A stretch of DNA of 64,000 nucleotides from Hydrogenophilales bacterium 16-64-40. GTDB taxonomy: Bacteria > Pseudomonadota > Gammaproteobacteria > Burkholderiales > Thiobacillaceae. Location: contig NCGX01000002.1 of the NCBI GenBank assembly GCA_002256995.1, forward strand, positions 62,001 through 126,000, in the 5' to 3' direction. The first letter of the stretch is position 1. Each line of letters opens with the position of its first letter. This document shows positions 8,945 through 17,711 of this stretch, one piece after another. The notes beneath the pieces are model-generated. The model ran no database searches. It was not told the origin of the DNA and worked only from the letters and a program-made list of their open reading frames with translations. A program made the position numbers and the translations under genes.

Positions 8945-9041
8945 GAAGTGAAAATTTATCACGCATTGTGAAAAATGTCGCATTTTCTGCTTCAATACAC
9001 ACATCGTTTCACATCATGTGAAACATTTTCATATAGTGAAA
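8938..9041. promoter_or_regulatory. Four symmetric operator-like palindromes between iclR-type gene and TPP enzyme gene
   Basis: Four related inverted repeats fill the divergent intergenic region: TTTTCA-N5-TGAAAA (8938-8954), TTATCAC-N5-GTGAAAA (8956-8974, one mismatch), GTTTCACAT-C-ATGTGAAAC (9006-9024, perfect) and TTTCA-N5-TGAAA (9027-9041). Their centres at 8946, 8965, 9015 and 9034 make two pairs, each with 19-bp spacing, in mirror order. This is the layout expected for IclR-type dimers of dimers. The regulator start codon lies in the leftmost site. Confidence 0.75.
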
Positions 9042-9050
9042 GGAACAGTC

Positions 9051-11276
9051 ATGAGCGCAGTGACGCAGTCCACCCCCGAGTCCATCCCCGCTTTTTGCGA
9101 GGGCATCCAGTATTTCGCCGACAGCTTTCCGGAAATCGACCGCCTCGGCGCATCGCCGCTCTTGGGCCCGAACCAGCCCGCGCTGCCGAATGCCACCAGC
9201 GAAGCCGCGATCTACCAGACGCTGCTCGCCGCCGACGCGCTGCGCTACCTGACCCTGCAGGTCACCGGCAGCAAGTCGTCCGGCCACCCGGGCGGCTTCG
9301 CTTCCAGCGCCGACGCGGTCGCCGCGCTGCACCTGCTGGGCCACCGCAATATGGTGACCGAGGTCGGCCACCACGCGCCCGGCTTCTACTCGGCGATGTT
9401 CCTCGACACCTCGCTCGAAGATATGGGCATTCATACGGTTTCCGACATGCGCGCGCGCTACCGCGAGCGCCACGGCCTCCTGGGCCACCTGTCGGGCGCG
9501 ATCCCCGGCCTCCTGGCGCCCGCGGGCCCCTTGGGCCAGGGCCAGCACTTCGCCATGGCCGGCGCCTATCTCAATCGCGACAAGCTCTTCCCCGTCACCA
9601 TCGGTGACGGCGGTCTGGGCGAGCCCTACATCATGAGCGCGTTCCAGCACTTCGCCACCGCCTACCCGAACGTCACCAACTACCTGCCGGTGCTGGTGTG
9701 GAACGGCTATTCGCAGGAGCACCACAGCATGGTGTCCTTGTGGGACAACACACGCATGACCGACTACTGGCGCGCCCACGGCTTCGACGAAGTGCACCTG
9801 ATCGACGCCCGCGACTACGCTGACACGCCCGACGCGCCGGTATACACGGACAGCACCAGCTTCGGCTTCGCCGCGCGCATGGCCTTTACCGGCGCCATCC
9901 TCAAGGCCGCCGACGTTGCAGCAAAAAGCGCCCTGTCCGGTCGCCGCGCCTGCCTCATCGTCAAGCAGTTGAAGGGCGCGGGCGTGCACGCCACCGGCGC
10001 CAAGTCGCACAACCTCTATGCGCATCACACGCTCGACTCCGACGACGTGAAGGCCGGCCTGCAGCGCCGCGCGCTGCCGATCCAGGCCTGGAAGCTGACC
10101 CGCGAAAACTTCCGTCACGCCGGCGGCGGTCCGGCCGCACGCGTGGCGGTGACCGAGTCCGTGCGCGAGCTGCCCAGCCTCGACGGCCTGTCGCTGACCG
10201 AATTCGCGGTCGGTGAAAACCACATCCCCACCACCGCCTTTGGCCACGTGGTCGGCGAGGTGGGCCGCCGCGACCCGATGTTCGTCGTCACCAACGCCGA
10301 CGGCAACGAGGCGTCCGCCATGGCCAACATCAACAAGGCGCTGACGATCCGCCACCCGACCGCCGACGACCTCTATTTCCAGGGCCCGTCCGGCCAGGTC
10401 TACGAGCCGCTCAACGAGGACGCCTGCGCCGGTTTCGCGGTGGGGCTCGCGCTGTTCGGTGGCCGCAGCCTGTGGGCGAGCTACGAGTCCTTCGCCATCA
10501 ACGGCCTGCCGATCTGGCAGACGGTCACCCAGGCGATGGCCGAGCTGCGCCGCCCGACCCCGGCGACGGTGTGCCTGTTCACCGCCGGCGCGCTCGAACA
10601 GGGGCGCAACGGCTGGACCCACCAGCGCCCCGAGATCGAGAGCTACTTCGCCGCGATGATGCGCAACGGCAACATCTACCCGCTGTTCCCGATCGACGCC
10701 AACATGATCCAGGCAAGCTACGACTGGGCCTTGCGCCAGCACAACAAGGGCATCGTCATCACCGCGTCGAAATCGCCGCTGCCGATCCACGCAACGATGG
10801 CGCAGAGCTTCCAGGCGATCGACGAAGGCGCGATGGTGCTGAAAGAAACCAAGGGATCGCACACCGTGGTATTCGCGGTGACCGGCGACATGGTGCTGCA
10901 GCCGGTGTTCGCCGCCGCCGAGAAGCTGGCCGAAGCAGGCATCGGCTCGCGCATCGTCGCCGTGGTCAACCCGCGCCGGCTGTACCGCCCCGGTGATGTG
11001 CTGTGGAATAGCGTATCGGAACCCGACGGCCGCTTCATGGATGACGCCGCCTTCCGCGCGATGTTCCACGGCGACGTGCTGGTCGCCGTCAGCGGCGGCC
11101 CGTCGGGGCCGCTGGAACCGGTGCTGCTGCGCAGCCAGGCCGCCCAGCGCGACGTGTTCTGCTGGAAGCGCGGCGAAACCACCGCCAGCGCGCAGCAACT
11201 GTTCGACTTCAACGGCATGAACGCGCAAGCGATGCAGGAGCGCGCACTGGCGATGCTGGAACAGGCTGCGGTTTAA
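9051..11276 (+). CDS. Transketolase/phosphoketolase-like thiamine diphosphate enzyme
   Basis: A 741-residue predicted ThDP enzyme acting on sugar phosphates. The N-terminal half looks transketolase-like: SSGHPGG (about residue 80), GLLGHLSGAIPG, and GPLGQGQHFAMAGA. GDGGLGEP followed by VLVWNGYS gives the GDG-N25-N cofactor motif. The C-terminal half resembles phosphoketolases (SLWASYESFAINGLP, GRNGWTHQ, ASKSPLPIH). It matches neither classic family end to end. From memory, relatives are sometimes auto-annotated as xylulose 5-phosphate 3-epimerase; I cannot verify that. The ATG at 9051 is preferred because AAAGGAAC lies just upstream. It leads the run with the DUF1537 kinase and glcDEF. Confidence 0.8.
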   Translation: MSAVTQSTPESIPAFCEGIQYFADSFPEIDRLGASPLLGPNQPALPNATSEAAIYQTLLAADALRYLTLQVTGSKSSGHPGGFASSADAVAALHLLGHRNMVTEVGHHAPGFYSAMFLDTSLEDMGIHTVSDMRARYRERHGLLGHLSGAIPGLLAPAGPLGQGQHFAMAGAYLNRDKLFPVTIGDGGLGEPYIMSAFQHFATAYPNVTNYLPVLVWNGYSQEHHSMVSLWDNTRMTDYWRAHGFDEVHLIDARDYADTPDAPVYTDSTSFGFAARMAFTGAILKAADVAAKSALSGRRACLIVKQLKGAGVHATGAKSHNLYAHHTLDSDDVKAGLQRRALPIQAWKLTRENFRHAGGGPAARVAVTESVRELPSLDGLSLTEFAVGENHIPTTAFGHVVGEVGRRDPMFVVTNADGNEASAMANINKALTIRHPTADDLYFQGPSGQVYEPLNEDACAGFAVGLALFGGRSLWASYESFAINGLPIWQTVTQAMAELRRPTPATVCLFTAGALEQGRNGWTHQRPEIESYFAAMMRNGNIYPLFPIDANMIQASYDWALRQHNKGIVITASKSPLPIHATMAQSFQAIDEGAMVLKETKGSHTVVFAVTGDMVLQPVFAAAEKLAEAGIGSRIVAVVNPRRLYRPGDVLWNSVSEPDGRFMDDAAFRAMFHGDVLVAVSGGPSGPLEPVLLRSQAAQRDVFCWKRGETTASAQQLFDFNGMNAQAMQERALAMLEQAAV

Positions 11277-11283
11277 ACACATA

Positions 11284-11335
11284 TCCGCGAAGGGCCGCGA
11301 AGAAACTTAGGTTTTTTCTTCGCGGCCTTGGCGGA
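11284..11335 (+). other. Intercistronic hairpin
   Basis: Between the TPP enzyme gene and the kinase gene GGCCGCGAAGAAA (11293-11305) pairs perfectly with TTTCTTCGCGGCC (11315-11327), and TCCGC/GCGGA (11284-11288/11331-11335) extends the stem beyond a small internal loop. No U-tract follows it, so it is more likely an mRNA stability or partial-attenuation element than a full intrinsic terminator. Confidence 0.6.
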
Positions 11336-11351
11336 CAAAAGAGGTTTCGCC

Positions 11352-12686
11352 ATGAACCCGAAAATCATCGTTCTCGACGACGACCCCACCGGCTCGCAGA
11401 CGGTGCATTCCTGCCTGCTGCTGACGCACTGGGACGTCGCCACGCTGAAGACGGCGCTGGCCGACGCCGCGCCGCTGTTCTTCATCCTGACCAATACACG
11501 GGGGATGGATGCGGAACGCGCCGCCGCCGTCACCCGCGAGGTGTGCGTCAACCTCAAGGCCGCGCTGGCCGACTACGCTGGCCCGGTGCTGTTCGTCTCG
11601 CGCTCGGACTCGACCCTGCGCGGCCACTATCCGGTGGAAACCGACGTGATGAACGCCGTACTCGGCCCATTCGACGCCACGCTGCTCACCCCGGCGTTCT
11701 TCGAGGGCGGCCGCGTCACGCGCGACAGCACGCATTACCTGATGGTCGACGGCAAGCCGGTGCCCACGCATGAAACCGAATTCGCGCGCGACTCGGTATT
11801 CGGCTACACAACGGCGTACCTGCCCGACTACGTGGCGGAAAAAACCGCTGGCCGCGTCGCCGCCGCAGCGGTGGCACGCCTGACGCTGGCCGACCTGCGT
11901 GCCGGCGGCGCAGGCGAATGGCTGGCCGCGCTGCACGAGAATACGGTGGGCGTGGTCGATGGCGAATCAGCCGACGACTACCGCTTGTTCGCCGATGCGG
12001 TGCTGACGGCCGCTGCCGGCGGCAAACGACTCCTGTTCCGCAGCGCCGCCTCGCTGCTCACCGCGTTGGCCAAGCTGCCGCCGCAGCCGGTCGCCGCCGA
12101 ATCGTTCGCCACCCTGGTGCGCGACGGCCAGCCCGGTGCGATCATCGTCGGCTCGCACGTGGCCAAGACCACCGCGCAGCTGACTGCGCTCCTGAAGCAA
12201 CGCGGCGTGGTCGGCCTGCCCGTGGACGTCGCCCGCCTGCCGGCCGCGCGCGCGGCCGTGGCCGACGAACTGACAGCAGGCATCGCCCATGCCCACACAC
12301 GTGGCCTCACCCCGGTGGTGTTCACCAGCCGCGCGGAGCTTACGTTCGCCAGCACGGCAGAGCGTTTGAAATTCGGCGAAGCCGTGTCGGGCACGCTGAT
12401 GGACGTGGTGAAAAGGCTGCCGGAAACGCTGGGCTTTCTGATCAGCAAGGGCGGCATCACCTCCAACGACGTGCTGTCGACCGGGCTGGCGCTAGCCGCT
12501 TCGCGCGTGCTGGGGCAGATCCTGCCCGGCGTCACCGTGGTGCAGACGCCGCCCGAGCACCGCCTGCCGCAACTGCCGGTGGTCATATTTCCCGGCAACG
12601 TCGGCGGCGACGGGGCGCTGGCGGAAGCCTACCGGCGGCTCGCGCCCTCGCACGCACAGCCCAGCCCGGCTAAACTCGCAGCCTGA
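11352..12686 (+). CDS. Four-carbon acid sugar kinase family protein (DUF1537; DtnK/LtnK/OtnK-like)
   Basis: A 444-residue kinase. The N-terminal DDDPTGSQT motif and the C-terminal GGITSNDVLSTGL and FPGNVGG motifs are the substrate- and ATP-binding signatures of DUF1537 kinases, which phosphorylate threonate, erythronate, 2-oxotetronate or related acids. The usual partner PdxA2- or aldolase-like genes are absent here; instead it sits between a TPP enzyme and glcDEF, so its substrate may differ from characterised members. The start ATG at 11352 follows AAAGAGG. glcD begins 19 bases after its stop. Confidence 0.85.
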   Translation: MNPKIIVLDDDPTGSQTVHSCLLLTHWDVATLKTALADAAPLFFILTNTRGMDAERAAAVTREVCVNLKAALADYAGPVLFVSRSDSTLRGHYPVETDVMNAVLGPFDATLLTPAFFEGGRVTRDSTHYLMVDGKPVPTHETEFARDSVFGYTTAYLPDYVAEKTAGRVAAAAVARLTLADLRAGGAGEWLAALHENTVGVVDGESADDYRLFADAVLTAAAGGKRLLFRSAASLLTALAKLPPQPVAAESFATLVRDGQPGAIIVGSHVAKTTAQLTALLKQRGVVGLPVDVARLPAARAAVADELTAGIAHAHTRGLTPVVFTSRAELTFASTAERLKFGEAVSGTLMDVVKRLPETLGFLISKGGITSNDVLSTGLALAASRVLGQILPGVTVVQTPPEHRLPQLPVVIFPGNVGGDGALAEAYRRLAPSHAQPSPAKLAA

Positions 12687-12705
12687 CCCACGCCACGACG
12701 CTTTC

Positions 12706-14160
12706 ATGCTCAGCCCCGCCTTCCTCTCCCAGCTGCGCCGCCTGTTGCCGCCGCACTGCGTGCTGCACGAGCGCGAAGACCTGCTGCCGTTCGAGTCCGA
12801 CGGCCTGGCGGCTTACCGCAACACACCCGACGTGGTGCTGCTGCCGGAGAACGAGGCACAGGTCGCGGCGATCCTGCGCCTGTGCCACGCGGAGAAGGTC
12901 GCGGTGGTGGCGCGCGGCGCCGGCACCGGGCTGGCCGCCGGCGCCCTGCCGATCGACGGCGCGGTGCTCCTGGTGCTGGCGAAGCTCAACCGGATCAGGG
13001 CAATCGACCCGCTGGCCCGCACTGCGGTGGTCGAGCCCGGCGTGCGCAACCTGGCGATTTCCGAAGCGGTCGCCGAGCACAATCTCTATTACGCGCCCGA
13101 CCCCTCGTCGCAGATCGCCTGCTCGATCGGCGGCAACGTGGCGGAAAACTCCGGCGGCGTGCACTGCCTGAAATACGGCCTCACCGTGCACAACATCCTG
13201 AAGCTGCGTGCCTGGACCATCAGCGGGGAACTGCTCGAGATCGGCAACGAATCGCTCGACGCCGCAGGCTACGACCTCTTGGCGCTCCTGACCGGCTCGG
13301 AAGGCATGCTGGCGGTCATCACCGAAGTCACGGTCAAGCTGTTGCCGCGCCCCGAGCGCGCGCAGGTGGTGCTGGCCGCGTTCGACGACGTGGCCAAAGC
13401 CGGCGCCGCGGTGGGCAACATCATCGCCGCCGGCGTGATTCCCGCGGGGCTTGAGATGATGGACCGCCTCGCCATCCAGGCCGCCGAGGCCTTCGTCCAC
13501 GCCGGCTACCCGCTCGACTGCGAGGCGCTGCTGTTGTGCGAGGTCGACGGCGTCAACGAGGAAGTCTCGGCCGACATCTACACCGTGCGCGCCGTGCTCG
13601 AGGCCTCCGGCGCGATCGAGATCCGCACCGCCGAGAGCGAGGAGCAACGCCTCAAATTCTGGGCCGGGCGCAAGGCCGCCTTCCCCGCGGTGGGGCGGCT
13701 GGCGCCCGACTACTACTGCATGGACGGCACCATTCCGCGCGGCGCGCTGCCGCATGTGCTGCGGCGCATCAGCGAGATGAGCGCGGAATACGGCCTCGCG
13801 GTGGCCAACGTGTTCCACGCCGGCGACGGCAACCTGCATCCGCTGATTCTGTTCGACGCCAACCAGCCCGGCGAACTCGCCAACGCCGAGGCCTTCGGCG
13901 GCAAAATTCTGGAGCTGTGCGTCGAGGTCGGCGGCACCATCACCGGCGAACACGGCGTCGGCCTGGAGAAGATCAACCAGATGTGCACCCAGTTCTCCAC
14001 CCCGGAGCTGGCGCGCTTCCACGACGTCAAGGCCGCGTTCGACCCCGACAAGCTGCTCAACCCCGGCAAGGCGGTGCCCGAACTGCACCGCTGCGCCGAA
14101 TGGGGCGCGATGCACATCCACGGCGGCCAGCTGCCGCATCCCGAGCTGCCGAGGTTCTGA
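12706..14160 (+). CDS. glcD: Glycolate oxidase subunit GlcD (FAD-linked)
   Basis: A 484-residue flavoprotein subunit that oxidises glycolate (or a related 2-hydroxy acid) to the 2-oxo acid, passing electrons to GlcF and the quinone pool. It has an FAD-binding type 4 (PCMH) domain with RGAGTGLAAGALP (about residue 68), DPSSQIACSIGGNVAENSGG (about 131) and LTGSEGMLAVITE, then a C-terminal cap with HAGDGNLHPLI and TGEHGVGLEK. In an autotroph this complex salvages glycolate formed by the Rubisco oxygenase reaction. Its TGA overlaps the glcE ATG by one base (TGATG). Length and motifs are normal. Confidence 0.92.
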   Translation: MLSPAFLSQLRRLLPPHCVLHEREDLLPFESDGLAAYRNTPDVVLLPENEAQVAAILRLCHAEKVAVVARGAGTGLAAGALPIDGAVLLVLAKLNRIRAIDPLARTAVVEPGVRNLAISEAVAEHNLYYAPDPSSQIACSIGGNVAENSGGVHCLKYGLTVHNILKLRAWTISGELLEIGNESLDAAGYDLLALLTGSEGMLAVITEVTVKLLPRPERAQVVLAAFDDVAKAGAAVGNIIAAGVIPAGLEMMDRLAIQAAEAFVHAGYPLDCEALLLCEVDGVNEEVSADIYTVRAVLEASGAIEIRTAESEEQRLKFWAGRKAAFPAVGRLAPDYYCMDGTIPRGALPHVLRRISEMSAEYGLAVANVFHAGDGNLHPLILFDANQPGELANAEAFGGKILELCVEVGGTITGEHGVGLEKINQMCTQFSTPELARFHDVKAAFDPDKLLNPGKAVPELHRCAEWGAMHIHGGQLPHPELPRF

Positions 14161-15166
14161 TGCTGGACAATTTGATCGAGCGCATCCGCGCGGCCCATGC
14201 CGAAGGCTCGCCGCTCGTCATCCAGGGCGGCGGCAGCAAGACCTTCTATGGCAATGCCGATGAGGGCGAGGTGCTCAGCACACGCGCGCTCGCCGGCGTG
14301 GTCGATTACCAGGCGAAGGAACTGGTGCTGACCGCACGCGCCGGCACCCCGCTGGCCGAGATCGAGGCGCTGCTCGCCGAGCAGAACCAGATGCTGGCGT
14401 TCGAGCCGCCGCATTTCGACGGGCCGGCCACGCTCGGCGGCTGCATCGCCGCCGGCCTGTCCGGCCCGCGCCGCCCCTATGCCGGCGCGGCGCGCGACTT
14501 CGTGCTCGGCGTGCGCATGATCGACGGCACCGGCCAGTGATGGTCGGCGCGCTCGGCACGCTCGGCCTGATCACCGAAGTCTCGCTCAAGGTGCTGCCAA
14601 AACCGGCGACGGAAACCACCCTCCAATTCGAGCTCGACGAAGCCGCCGCCATCCTGAAAATGAACCAGTGGGCGGGCCAGCCGTTGCCGCTGTCGGCGAC
14701 CAGCTGGCACGCGGGTCTCTTGACCGTGCGGCTATCGGGCGCAACCTCCGCGGTGCACGCCGCGCAGACCAAGCTCGGCGGCGAAGCATTGAAGGACGCT
14801 GCCGCTTTCTGGCAGTGCCTGCGCGACCAGACGACGCCCTTCTTCAAGCCGCGCCCGCCGACTTCAAATCAGGGCCTGTGGCGGCTGGCGGTCAAGCCGA
14901 CCGCCCTGCCCCTCAATCTGGGCGATGCGCAGTGGATCGAATGGGGCGGCGCGGTGCGCTGGCTCGCCTCCGACCTGCCGGCTGCGGCCTTGCGCGAAGC
15001 AGCCAAAGCGGCCGGCGGCCACGCCACCCTGTTCCGCGGCCAGATTCCGGCCGACGGCGCCTTCACCCCGCTCGCGCCGGCGCTGGCGACACTGCACCGC
15101 AACCTCAAGCAGCGCTTCGACCCGCGGGGCATTTTCAACCACGGCCGGCTCTATCCCGATTTCTGA
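14160..15166 (+). pseudogene. glcE: Glycolate oxidase subunit GlcE, disrupted by an internal deletion and frameshift
   Basis: The first segment (14160-14540, 126 residues) has the GlcE FAD-binding start (IQGGGSKTFYG, LTARAGTPLAEIEALL, GGCIAAGLSGPRRPYAGAARDFVLGV) and stops after MIDGTGQ. The rest (from about 14540 to 15166) resumes in another frame at MVGALGTLGLITEVSLKVLP and continues to a normal C-terminus GIFNHGRLYPDF. Intact GlcE has roughly 20 residues between these parts, the FGGQVMKNVAGYD-like block. So about 60 bases, not a multiple of three, are missing at about 14538. The lost block contributes to FAD binding, so the encoded protein would be non-functional unless this is an assembly artefact. 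Confidence 0.8.
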
Positions 15167-15167
15167 C

Positions 15168-16406
15168 ATGCAGACCAATCTTGCCGACGCCTACCGCAAC
15201 ACCCCCGATGGCGAGGTCGCCGAGCGCATCCTTCGCAATTGCGTGCATTGCGGCTTCTGTCTCGCCACCTGCCCCACCTACCAGATTCTCGGCAACGAAC
15301 TCGATTCGCCGCGCGGCCGCATTTATCTGATGAAGCAGGTGCTCGAAGGCGCGACGCCGACGGCAAAGACCCAGCTCCACCTCGACCGCTGCCTCACTTG
15401 CCGCAACTGCGAGACCACCTGCCCGTCGGGCGTCGAATACGGCAAGCTGCTCGACATCGGCCGCCATCTCGTCGAGGAGAAAGTCGGTCGTGGTGCGGCG
15501 GCGACCGCCACCCGCGCTGCGCTGAAAACCGGGCTCGGAACGCCGCTGCTGTTCAACGCCGCGTTAAAGATTGGCCAGAGCGTGCGCGGCCTGCTGCCCG
15601 GTTCCATGAAGTCCCGCATCCCCGCCGCGGAAGCTGCCGGAAACTGGCCCGCCGCGCACCACCCCCGCCGCATGCTGGTATTGCAGGGCTGCGTGCAGCC
15701 CGGTCTCAAGCCCAACATCAATGCCGCCACCGCGCGGGTGCTCGACCGCATCGGCATCTCGCTGATCGCAGCGAGCGAAGCCGGCTGCTGCGGCGCCCTG
15801 GCGCATCACCTCAACGATGCCGAAGACGGCCTGGCCGCCGCGCGCCGCAACATCGAGGCCTGGCTGCCGCATCTGGACGCCGGTGCCGAAGCCATCGTGA
15901 TGACCGCCTCGGGCTGCGGCGTGATGGTGAAGGACTACGGCTGGCTGCTGCGCGACGACGCCGCCTATGCGGAAAAGGCTGCTCGGATCTCCGCGGCGAC
16001 GCGGGATATTTCGGAAATCCTCGTGTGCGAAGCGGCCGCGCTGAAATCCCTCGCCCCTCACGCCTCACCCCTCACCCAAAAACGCATCGCCTACCACCCG
16101 CCGTGCACCCTGCAGCATGGGCAAAAGCTCACGGGCGGCGTCGAGGCCTTACTGACCGATGCCGGATTCGAATTGACGCCGGTGGCGGAAAAGCACCTGT
16201 GCTGCGGCTCGGCCGGCACCTATTCGATCCTGCAGCCGGAGATCGCCAACCAGCTCAAGGCCCGCAAGCTCGGCAATCTTCAGGCCGGCCAGCCTGAGCT
16301 GATCGCCACCGCCAATATCGGCTGCCTCACCCATCTGCAATCCGGCAGCAACATCCCGGTGCGACACTGGGTGGAACTTCTGGACGAGGTGCTTGCCGGA
16401 CTTTAG
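15168..16406 (+). CDS. glcF: Glycolate oxidase iron-sulfur subunit GlcF
   Basis: A 412-residue electron-transfer subunit. Two 4Fe-4S motifs lie near the N-terminus (CVHCGFCLATCPTY and CLTCRNCETTCPSG), followed by two CCG-type domains (GCCGALAHH and CCGSAGTYSI) as in the heterodisulfide reductase D family. It hands electrons from GlcD/GlcE to the membrane quinone pool. The ATG at 15168 is 1 base after the glcE stop. The coding sequence contains a CCTCACGCCTCACCC-like repeat at 16054-16077, translated as LAPHASPLT in a variable linker. The persulfide dioxygenase-like gene starts 22 bases after it. Confidence 0.92.
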   Translation: MQTNLADAYRNTPDGEVAERILRNCVHCGFCLATCPTYQILGNELDSPRGRIYLMKQVLEGATPTAKTQLHLDRCLTCRNCETTCPSGVEYGKLLDIGRHLVEEKVGRGAAATATRAALKTGLGTPLLFNAALKIGQSVRGLLPGSMKSRIPAAEAAGNWPAAHHPRRMLVLQGCVQPGLKPNINAATARVLDRIGISLIAASEAGCCGALAHHLNDAEDGLAAARRNIEAWLPHLDAGAEAIVMTASGCGVMVKDYGWLLRDDAAYAEKAARISAATRDISEILVCEAAALKSLAPHASPLTQKRIAYHPPCTLQHGQKLTGGVEALLTDAGFELTPVAEKHLCCGSAGTYSILQPEIANQLKARKLGNLQAGQPELIATANIGCLTHLQSGSNIPVRHWVELLDEVLAGL

Positions 16407-16428
16407 AGATAATTATCAGGAGAGGCCC

Positions 16429-17178
16429 ATGCTTTTCAAGCAACTGTTCGAACCCGTTTCCAGCACCTACACCTACCTCCTCGGCTGCGAGGAAACCGGC
16501 CAGGCGCTCTTGATCGACCCGGTGCTGCCCACCTGGGAGCGCGACCTTGCCGAGGTCAACAAGCTCGGCCTCACGCTCGCCTATACGGTCGAGACCCACA
16601 TCCACGCCGACCACATCACGTCTGCGAAAAAACTCAAGGAAATCGCCGGCAGCAAGATTGCCGGCCCCGCGCTCGATGCGCTGCCATGCACCGACGTCGG
16701 CATTGTCGACGGCGTGCCGTTCAAAATGGGCTCGGTCGAACTGGCGCCGATCCACACCCCCGGCCATACCGACAACCACTTCGCCTACGCCCACGCCGGC
16801 CGCCTCTACACCGGCGACGCGCTCTTGATCGAGGCCTGTGGCCGCACCGATTTTCAGAGCGGCGACCCGGCGGCGCTCTACCACTCGGTGCGCGGCAAGC
16901 TGTTTGCCTTCGACGACGACACCCTGGTCTACCCGGCGCACGATTACGAGCAACGCCGCATCAGCAGCATCGGCCAGGAAAAGGCGCGCAACCCCCGCCT
17001 CGGCGGCGAGCGCACGCTGGAGGATTTTGTCGCGCTAATGAACGGCCTCAAGCTGCCCTATCCCAAGTTCATCGACTACGCGGTGCCCGGCAACCGCGAG
17101 TGCGGCGCGTGCCCGCCTGGCGTGCCGGAGCATTTGCAGCAGTATTGCGCGCACATAGCCGAGAGCCGGCAGGGCTGA
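16429..17178 (+). CDS. ETHE1/Blh-type MBL-fold persulfide dioxygenase-like protein
   Basis: A 249-residue metallo-beta-lactamase-fold protein. THIHADH (about residue 56), TPGHT and GRTDFQSGDP are the iron-ligand and substrate-loop signatures of ETHE1-type sulfur dioxygenases, which oxidise glutathione persulfide to sulfite. That fits a sulfur-oxidising host. The start at 16429 is set by AGGAGAGG 4 bases upstream. Lying directly after glcF, it may share that transcript, although the biochemical link to glycolate oxidation is not obvious. It could alternatively be a glyoxalase II-like hydrolase, but the GRTDFQ motif argues against this. Confidence 0.83.
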   Translation: MLFKQLFEPVSSTYTYLLGCEETGQALLIDPVLPTWERDLAEVNKLGLTLAYTVETHIHADHITSAKKLKEIAGSKIAGPALDALPCTDVGIVDGVPFKMGSVELAPIHTPGHTDNHFAYAHAGRLYTGDALLIEACGRTDFQSGDPAALYHSVRGKLFAFDDDTLVYPAHDYEQRRISSIGQEKARNPRLGGERTLEDFVALMNGLKLPYPKFIDYAVPGNRECGACPPGVPEHLQQYCAHIAESRQG

Positions 17179-17276
17179 TTGACGGCCCGCGCCGGGCCAG
17201 CGCGCTGGCCCATTCCCGGGCCGGCACCTTGAATACGGCCGTGCACAGCCCACGCAATCATTCTCAGGAAAAACCC

Positions 17277-17630
17277 ATGCAGATACAGTTCAATACCGAT
17301 GAAAGCATAGACGGCCGTGAGGCCCTCGCCCGCCATGCCGAAGAGGTGGTGCAGCGAGTGCTCAGCCGCTTCCGTGACGAGGTCACCCGGGTGGAAATCC
17401 ACCTCAGCGACGTCAACGGCCAGAAGGCCGGCGAAAACGACAAGCGCTGCTTGATGGAAGCACGCGTGGCCGGCCGCCAGCCGGTCGCGGTCACCGATCA
17501 GGCCGGCTCGCTGCATCAGGCAATCGACGGCGCCGCCCAAAAACTGAAGCGCTCGCTCGACAGCACGCTCGGCAAACTGGGGGAGCACACGCGCATCCCG
17601 CCGATCCCGAGCAGCGACGACGAGTCGTAA
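17277..17630 (+). CDS. HPF/RaiA-like ribosome-associated protein
   Basis: A 117-residue short-form protein with the beta-alpha-beta-beta-beta-alpha pattern of the S30AE (HPF/YfiA) family: MQIQFNTDESIDG, the RVEIHLSDVNG strand, RCLMEARVAGRQPVAV, then the helix LHQAIDGAAQKLKRSLDST. These proteins bind the 30S decoding region and hibernate ribosomes in stasis. The acidic tail (SSDDES) lacks the long-form dimerisation domain. CAGGAAAAA lies upstream of the ATG at 17277. It begins a group of small probable stress genes (coiled-coil protein, encapsulin-type ferritin). Confidence 0.7.
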   Translation: MQIQFNTDESIDGREALARHAEEVVQRVLSRFRDEVTRVEIHLSDVNGQKAGENDKRCLMEARVAGRQPVAVTDQAGSLHQAIDGAAQKLKRSLDSTLGKLGEHTRIPPIPSSDDES

Positions 17631-17711
17631 CGAATTCCGTTCCGGGGGGCGCCCCGGGCCAGGCTTGGCCCGCTACACTCGGGTGTATCCCACGATCAAA
17701 AGGAAAATGAC

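Noticed and set aside
9009..11282. A 757-codon open frame on the minus strand opposite the TPP enzyme gene
   Set aside because: It mirrors the real gene in high-GC DNA, has low-complexity His/Arg/Gly-rich translation and no domain; the plus strand has clear cofactor motifs.
17642..17657. CCGGGG/CCCCGG stem after the HPF-like gene as a terminator
   Set aside because: Only 6 bp with no U-tract; too weak to call in GC-rich DNA.
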